From contig CAITVN010000192.1 in assembly GCA_903895855.1 (NCBI GenBank), positions 1 to 37,848 of the forward strand: a DNA stretch of 37,848 nucleotides, given 5' to 3'. A model generated the notes under the pieces. It saw nothing but the letters and a program-made list of their open reading frames with translations. It was not told where the DNA came from and made no database searches. Position 1 is the stretch's first letter. Each line of letters begins with the position of its first letter. Positions 33,257-37,848 of the stretch are shown in pieces. The DNA comes from Oligoflexia bacterium (lineage in GTDB: Bacteria > Bdellovibrionota > UBA1018). Both the position numbers and the translations under genes were made by a program.

Positions 33257-34530
33257 TGGAAGGATTTCATCGGCTTAGTCAAAAACAACGATTGAGTCGC
33301 TTGGCAGAGTTTTGTGGACTGAGCCAAGAAGACCAAGATGTTCTTTCTGGGCAGAAAGCATTTCCGCTTGAGATTGCTGAACACCTGATTGAAAATGTGG
33401 TCGGAATTTTTCAAATGCCTCTAGGTGTGGCGTCACACTTCAAAATTGATGGCCGAGAAGTGTTCATTCCGATGGCTGTCGAAGAGACCTCGATTGTGGC
33501 AGCGGCTTCGGCAACTGCAAAATGGGTTAAACAAAATGGCCTGATTCGAACCTACACGCGCGGAAAATTGATCATAGGTCAGATTCAGTTACCGTCGGTG
33601 CGCGAAGTGTCACGCGCCAGAAATATTTTACATGAGAATCGTGAACTTCTGATTGGCTACGCAAACGCTTGTTTGCCCGGCTTGGTTGATCGTGGCGGTG
33701 GCGTTCAAGACATCGCAATTCGCGAATTAGCGAGACCTGGCGAATCGGCATCGATGCTGGTGCTTCACCTCTTGTGTGATCCTTGCGATGCGATGGGTGC
33801 AAATCTCATCAATCAGGTTTGTGAAGCTCTGAAGCCAAAGATTGAAGAGCTGACCCTAGAAAAAGTGGGACTTTGCATTTTGTCAAACTTGACTGACGGC
33901 AAACTGGCAGGGGCCGAAGTCATTATTCGAAACATCGATCCGGTCATAGGTCGAGGCATTCAAGAGGCCACACTTTTTGCGAAGTGTGATCCGTATCGAG
34001 CCGCGACTCACAATAAGGGAGTTTTGAATGGCATTGATCCGATCTTGATCGCAACCGGCAATGACTGGCGGGCGAGTGAAGCCGGCGTGCATGCGTTCGC
34101 CGCTCGTTCAGGCAAGTATCAACCCGTGACCGATTGGCGAATTGAAGGCCCTGATTTGATCGGAAAAATCGAAGTGCCTCTGGCGGTTGGTACCGTTGGT
34201 GGAGTCACTCGAGTGCACCCGACTGCACGAGTGGCATTGAAAATACTCGGTGTGACCAAGGCTGAAGAGCTTGCAAGAATTTGCGCGGCCGTGGGGCTGG
34301 TTCAAAACCTAGGGGCACTGCGGGCGCTTTCGACTGTTGGAATCGTGAAAGGCCACATGCAGTTGCATGCCGCGAATTTGGCTATCGCCGCGGGGGCTGA
34401 GATTCATGAGATTCCGGCGGTTCGAGCGAGGCTCAGCCAGGTCTTGAAAACTGAAAAGCGCATCAATCTTTCGCACGCACGTGAGATTCTCGAGTCCATA
34501 CGTGGCGAAACTAACGATCTTTTAATGTGA
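33241..34530 (+). CDS. mvaA: Hydroxymethylglutaryl-CoA reductase, class II type
   Basis: Reduces HMG-CoA to mevalonate in the cytoplasm. There is no membrane domain, and the length (429) matches class II enzymes. Family landmarks: ENVVGIFQMPLGVASHF, the catalytic Glu in VEETSIVAAASATA, the catalytic Lys in THNKGVLNGIDP with its Asp, ATGNDWRASEAGVHAFA, the cofactor/substrate GTVGGVTRVHP and the catalytic His in KGHMQLHAANLA. ATG at 33241 lies within the isomerase gene (16-base overlap); a second ATG at 33256 makes a TAATG overlap and is an equally plausible start. Cofactor preference (NADH or NADPH) cannot be read. Confidence 0.93.
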   Translation: MENRLMEGFHRLSQKQRLSRLAEFCGLSQEDQDVLSGQKAFPLEIAEHLIENVVGIFQMPLGVASHFKIDGREVFIPMAVEETSIVAAASATAKWVKQNGLIRTYTRGKLIIGQIQLPSVREVSRARNILHENRELLIGYANACLPGLVDRGGGVQDIAIRELARPGESASMLVLHLLCDPCDAMGANLINQVCEALKPKIEELTLEKVGLCILSNLTDGKLAGAEVIIRNIDPVIGRGIQEATLFAKCDPYRAATHNKGVLNGIDPILIATGNDWRASEAGVHAFAARSGKYQPVTDWRIEGPDLIGKIEVPLAVGTVGGVTRVHPTARVALKILGVTKAEELARICAAVGLVQNLGALRALSTVGIVKGHMQLHAANLAIAAGAEIHEIPAVRARLSQVLKTEKRINLSHAREILESIRGETNDLLM

Positions 34531-34536
34531 TTTGAT

Positions 34537-35523
34537 ATGACTAAGATTCTCAGTTCTCCGGCTAAAACATTCATTATCGGCGAATACTTGGCGACGGCCG
34601 AAGGGCAGTGTGTGGTTGCGACCACAGGGCCGCGGTTCACTCTGAGTCAAGAGGCGAATCGCGTTTCGACTTTTGAAAATTCGGTTTTGGGGTCGGTGGC
34701 TGAGAGTCCGGCTGGGCTTTTGAAACAGTGGGCCTACCAAGCTGCGGCCGCTGCAGGTGAGAGCCAGGTTGGCCCTCTCAGTGAAAAACTAGATCAGGTT
34801 TTTCAAGCGCAGATGCTCGATCAGGGTAAAGAGCTTGGGCTATTTTCGGGTGGGTTTGGTGCTTCTTCTAGCGAGTTCTTGTTAAGCTATTACCTCATCG
34901 CGCCGCATTTGGGATTAGATAAAAATCCCTGGAAAGTTTGGGCTTTGTACCGAGAGCTCACCCACCGTGCTAACGAGGTTTCGCCCAGTGGTGCTGATAT
35001 TTTAGCCCAGTGGCGGGGGGGCATTCAGTTCATCGATTTTCAAAAAAGGTCGTCGCTTGATCTTTCACCCGTGATGGACTGGTCTAAAATTTCGATTTTT
35101 TCGGCTACCTCGCCGTCGACTGCACTGGGTAGCGCTCGAAAGGTGGCAACCCACCAAAACCTGGCGCAGTTCAAGGGCCTCGCTCACCGAGATCATGAGC
35201 GGTTGTCTGAGATTGTTGAGCAAGCGCTAGAAGCGATTTTCGGCGCAAATCTACGCTCGCTAGGTTCGGCGCTTGTTCGTTATGCCGATGCGTTGGCAGC
35301 CCTCGGGTTAGAGGTCGATTCTGCGAGAGCCGATCGAGAATTTTTCATGCAGTTCAAAGAGGTGATGGGAGCCAAAGGAGCTGGAGCCATGCTCGCCGAT
35401 TCATTGGTGGTGGTGAGCGAGGGGTCGCTACCAGTTAGTATCATCGAAAAGGCTGAAGCTCGCGGCCTGAAGCTCGTGAGTGCGGGCATTTTTCCAGAAT
35501 TTGGAACTGGACTGTTTCGATGA
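34537..35523 (+). CDS. GHMP kinase, probable phosphomevalonate kinase
   Basis: 328 residues. GHMP motif 1 is SSPAKTFIIGEYLATAEG, motif 2 is the shortened SGGFGASSSEFLLSYYL, and the C-terminal motif 3 is MGAKGAGAMLADSLVVV. The segment VSPSGADILAQWRGGIQFID resembles the substrate loop of phosphomevalonate kinases more than that of mevalonate kinases. By elimination it is the phosphomevalonate kinase, because the other two genes of the set are clearly assigned. Motif 2 lacks the usual proline and one glycine (GGFGASSS instead of P-x-G-x-GLGSS), which is divergent. It begins six bases after the reductase stop and overlaps the decarboxylase gene by four bases. Confidence 0.75.
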   Translation: MTKILSSPAKTFIIGEYLATAEGQCVVATTGPRFTLSQEANRVSTFENSVLGSVAESPAGLLKQWAYQAAAAAGESQVGPLSEKLDQVFQAQMLDQGKELGLFSGGFGASSSEFLLSYYLIAPHLGLDKNPWKVWALYRELTHRANEVSPSGADILAQWRGGIQFIDFQKRSSLDLSPVMDWSKISIFSATSPSTALGSARKVATHQNLAQFKGLAHRDHERLSEIVEQALEAIFGANLRSLGSALVRYADALAALGLEVDSARADREFFMQFKEVMGAKGAGAMLADSLVVVSEGSLPVSIIEKAEARGLKLVSAGIFPEFGTGLFR

Positions 35524-36668
35524 AGCCAATCGTCATCAAGTCGCCCTCAAATATCGCCATTGTTAAGTACATGGGTAAGGCCGATCGTTCGCTCAATCTA
35601 CCGGCTAATTCGAGTATTTCGCTCACGCTTGATCGCTTAGCGACGTGGTTAGTTTTGACGAAGTTTGAAGATGAGCGTCTCGGCAGTTCGGTTGAGTGCT
35701 TAGACCAGAGCTGGCTTCGTGATCGCAGATTTGATTTAGATAGTCTTGGGCTTGATCTGCAAACATTAGAGAAACTCGAGCTCAGTGAAAAAGAAAAAAC
35801 AAGAACACTCGAATTTTTCAATAAAGCACGCTTAGTATTGGCACCGAAATTAGAAGCCATGGGATTTCGATTAGCTGATTCGTTTGATCGAAAGACGTTT
35901 GAATTGCGGTCTGCTAATACGTTTCCGGCTTCTGCTGGCATTGCATCGAGCGCAGCCAGTTTTTCGGCGGTTGCGCTTGCGGCCGCGGTTTCGTGTGTTC
36001 GTGAGAGTGACCAATTTTGTCGCGAGTTTTCTGGGGTTCGAGAAGTGTCTACGAAATTGAAATTAATGATTGCCGAAGTGGCGCGGCAGGGTTCGGGAAG
36101 CTCATGCCGTTCGTTAGTCGGGCCTTGGGTAAAGTGGGAGGGTGAAAAGAGTTTTGAATTGCCCTCTCGGCTACCTCAGTTGGTTGATCTTGTCATGGTG
36201 GTTGGACGAGAAAAAAAGCAAGTGGGCTCGTCTGAAGCCCATAGCCGAGTTTTGGCATCGCCACTTTGGCAAGCAAGGCAAGATCGAATGCCAGCGTTGG
36301 TTCGCACAGTCGAAGAATCGATCCGAGACGGTGATCTGAACAGACTGGCCGAGTTGTCATTCAAAGAGGCCCTTGAAATGCACTCGCTTTTTCATACCTC
36401 CGCAGTACCTTTTACGTATTTCTTGCCCGGCACCATGAAAATTTTGAATTGGGTCATGGCGCTTTTAGCCGACGAGCGCAAAGGCTTTAAGAATTTGCCC
36501 ATTGTCACCTTAGACGCTGGCCCAAATATTCATTTCATTGTTGAAGACTCAGTCAAAGAGTATTGGGTTACGAAGATTCAAGAGTATTTTCCTGAGTTTG
36601 AAATTCTCGTAGACTCCCAAGGTGCGGGTTCAAAAATTTTTCAGTTGGAGCATTATGTGGCCAAGTAG
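35520..36668 (+). CDS. mvaD: Diphosphomevalonate decarboxylase
   Basis: ATP-dependent decarboxylation of mevalonate diphosphate to IPP. Recognised by SPSNIAIVKYMGKADRSLNL (usually KYWGK; Met here), NSSISLTLDRLAT, NTFPASAGIASSAASFSA (motif 2), ARQGSGSSCRSLVGPWVKW and the catalytic-Asp segment TLDAGPNIHFIVED. Length 382, slightly above the usual 330-400. Its ATG overlaps the previous stop by four bases (ATGA), and it shares 14 bases with the mevalonate kinase gene. Confidence 0.93.
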   Translation: MKPIVIKSPSNIAIVKYMGKADRSLNLPANSSISLTLDRLATWLVLTKFEDERLGSSVECLDQSWLRDRRFDLDSLGLDLQTLEKLELSEKEKTRTLEFFNKARLVLAPKLEAMGFRLADSFDRKTFELRSANTFPASAGIASSAASFSAVALAAAVSCVRESDQFCREFSGVREVSTKLKLMIAEVARQGSGSSCRSLVGPWVKWEGEKSFELPSRLPQLVDLVMVVGREKKQVGSSEAHSRVLASPLWQARQDRMPALVRTVEESIRDGDLNRLAELSFKEALEMHSLFHTSAVPFTYFLPGTMKILNWVMALLADERKGFKNLPIVTLDAGPNIHFIVEDSVKEYWVTKIQEYFPEFEILVDSQGAGSKIFQLEHYVAK

Positions 36669-37641
36669 TTTGATAGAAGTTTCTGGCAAGTGGGTTCTCA
36701 CCGGAGAGCATGCGGTACTACGCGGTTTTACGGCGATCGCACTTCCTCACCCCGAGGTGAAGTTGAGTTTGCTATTTCAGCCCCAAGTTTCAACGCTCGG
36801 CGATTTAGGTGGGTTAACTCCGTTGGGTGATCAGCTAGGTCAGGTTGGTGATTCTGCAGTTTTATTGAACGAATTGAACGTCTCTCCTGCTTCGAGTGAG
36901 AAGGTTGTAAAGCAGCTGGTTGAAAAATTGTGTAGCCGCTTTGAAATCAAGCCCGGGCATCAACCCAGAGGGTCGTTGACTATTGAAAGCACGATTCCCC
37001 AGGGTGCTGGCCTGGGTTCTTCAGCCGCACTTTGTGTGGCCCTGACTCGTTGGTTCTTAGATCAAGGCTTTGGCAGTGAAGATGGCGAGTTGAAAAAACG
37101 ACAAGAACTTGAGGTAGCCCGCGAGCTAGAGGGTCAGTTTCACGGAACCAGTAGTGGCCTGGATATCTCGGTCGTGAGTCTGGGTAAACCCATCACTTTT
37201 TCGAAAACCCGTGGGCCCATTCCACTGTTGTTGACTCGAATTCCCTATTTCACTTTTCACGATACTCGAGTGCGCTCGAAAACTCGAGACTGTATCGATC
37301 GGGTGGCCGCTATCGCACAGGCTGACCTCAAGCGATCAGAGTGGCTTGATGAGCAGATGGCAGCGGCGACGCGCACGGCGCTCGATGGGCTGGTTCTTTA
37401 CGATCGAAATCAACCAAGAGAAGGTATCTTGAGAGTTGCTGCGGGAATGAAGCAAGCGCATCAGTGTTTTGTTGAGTGGGGGTTGTTAAAAGATTCGGCC
37501 GGAGTTGAATTCGTTGAGATTGAAGAATTGAGGGTCGAGCTTAAGAAAAAAGGTGCACTTGAAGTCAAATTGACGGGCTCAGGGGGCGGAGGTTTTTTGA
37601 TTGCGCTTTGGCCAGATCCGGTGGTTTTGCCTCGAGCATGA
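36655..37641 (+). CDS. Mevalonate kinase
   Basis: Phosphorylates mevalonate to 5-phosphomevalonate. ATG at 36655 has GGAG four bases upstream and gives the proper family N-terminus (IEVSGKWVLTGEHAVLRG); the frame upstream to 36622 only shadows the decarboxylase gene. Motif 2 is STIPQGAGLGSSAALCVAL, the substrate-binding FHGTSSGLDISVVSLG carries the catalytic Asp, and motif 3 is KLTGSGGGGFLIALWP. 328 residues. It is the last visible gene of the operon and converges on a small minus-strand frame 11 bases later. Confidence 0.9.
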   Translation: MWPSSLIEVSGKWVLTGEHAVLRGFTAIALPHPEVKLSLLFQPQVSTLGDLGGLTPLGDQLGQVGDSAVLLNELNVSPASSEKVVKQLVEKLCSRFEIKPGHQPRGSLTIESTIPQGAGLGSSAALCVALTRWFLDQGFGSEDGELKKRQELEVARELEGQFHGTSSGLDISVVSLGKPITFSKTRGPIPLLLTRIPYFTFHDTRVRSKTRDCIDRVAAIAQADLKRSEWLDEQMAAATRTALDGLVLYDRNQPREGILRVAAGMKQAHQCFVEWGLLKDSAGVEFVEIEELRVELKKKGALEVKLTGSGGGGFLIALWPDPVVLPRA

Positions 37642-37652
37642 ATGATTTGCCG

Positions 37653-37847
37653 CTAAAATACCATCTTATTGACCAACTCAACTATTGGAGTACCCTGGTC
37701 GGGAACTTTTCCTTTTAGAAAGTTCGAAACCGCCTCATATTCTGGATTTTCACGAACAATCACTGGTACTTTGGCGCTCGGTGAGCCCGACGGTTCTGAC
37801 GTTTGATAGATTGGCCCATACACATCTGACAGACTAATGATTTTCAT
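37653..37847 (-). CDS. Short frame at the window edge, unknown
   Basis: 64 codons from an ATG at the very end of the window to a TAG at 37653. The composition is ordinary (VPVIVRENPEYEAVSNFLKG), without internal repeats, so it may be a real small protein or the C-terminal end of a longer one whose start lies outside; the upstream context that would decide this is missing. No family is recognised. It converges with the mevalonate kinase gene. Confidence 0.4.
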   Translation of the reverse strand: MKIISLSDVYGPIYQTSEPSGSPSAKVPVIVRENPEYEAVSNFLKGKVPDQGTPIVELVNKMVF

Positions 37848-37848
37848 C

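Noticed and set aside
1..37848. CRISPR arrays, tRNA/rRNA genes, insertion sequences or prophage genes
   Set aside because: Read for spaced direct repeats, cloverleaf ends, transposase motifs and phage structural proteins; none was found. The HNH gene alone is not evidence of a mobile element.

Overview
The window looks like chromosomal DNA of a Gram-negative, LPS-bearing bacterium of the Bdellovibrionota (Bdellovibrio-like or Oligoflexia-like). This rests on gene content rather than a database hit: an HNH protein of the type common in that group, a class II mevalonate pathway cluster (rare in Gram-negatives, known in Bdellovibrio), an LptC/LptB-rpoN-hpf operon, a Gld-type ABC exporter and many secreted proteins of unknown function. 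Coding density is high, no gap between genes exceeds 300 bases, and I see no tRNA, rRNA, CRISPR array or insertion sequence.

Left part (1-7.5 kb), accessory-like: the 3' part of an HNH endonuclease gene; a membrane protein of unknown function; a Yip1-like/PH-like membrane protein gene that appears frameshifted near 4020; a tiny secreted, very basic peptide; and a large secreted cysteine-rich protein with eukaryote-like GCC2/GCC3 (ephrin-receptor-like) modules, also frameshifted, near 5230. Both apparent frameshifts are explained by one missing base in a short homopolymer.

7.6-12.6 kb, minus strand: a six-gene operon with overlaps or gaps of only a few bases: thymidine kinase, uracil phosphoribosyltransferase, hypoxanthine phosphoribosyltransferase, a HddA-like GHMP sugar kinase, a DUF429 protein and a lone OppB/DppB-type permease. 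The first three salvage thymidine, uracil and hypoxanthine/guanine. Divergent to it are a DctA-type dicarboxylate symporter and a secreted protein of unknown function. A long imperfect inverted repeat (two 42-base arms) lies at the convergent junction at 15.53-15.67 kb.

15.7-23.3 kb, minus strand: a probable seven-gene operon with a GldA-like ATPase, GldF-like permease, GldG-like protein and DUF4340-like protein, followed by a zinc-ribbon Yip1 membrane protein, a membrane-anchored HExxH peptidase and a small exported protein. Next come an NrnA-like DHH phosphoesterase, a small conserved-looking protein and a secreted protein combining a transglutaminase-like core with a likely outer-membrane beta-barrel.

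27.1-32.1 kb, minus strand: LptC fused to an LptA-like domain, LptB, RpoN (sigma-54), the hibernation factor HPF and a RimK-like ligase with a lysine-rich tail. This resembles the proteobacterial lptC-lptA-lptB-rpoN-hpf order. Diverging from it (32.1-37.6 kb, plus strand) is a mevalonate operon: type 2 IPP isomerase, class II HMG-CoA reductase, probable phosphomevalonate kinase, diphosphomevalonate decarboxylase and mevalonate kinase. Together these convert HMG-CoA to IPP/DMAPP; HMG-CoA synthase is not in the window.
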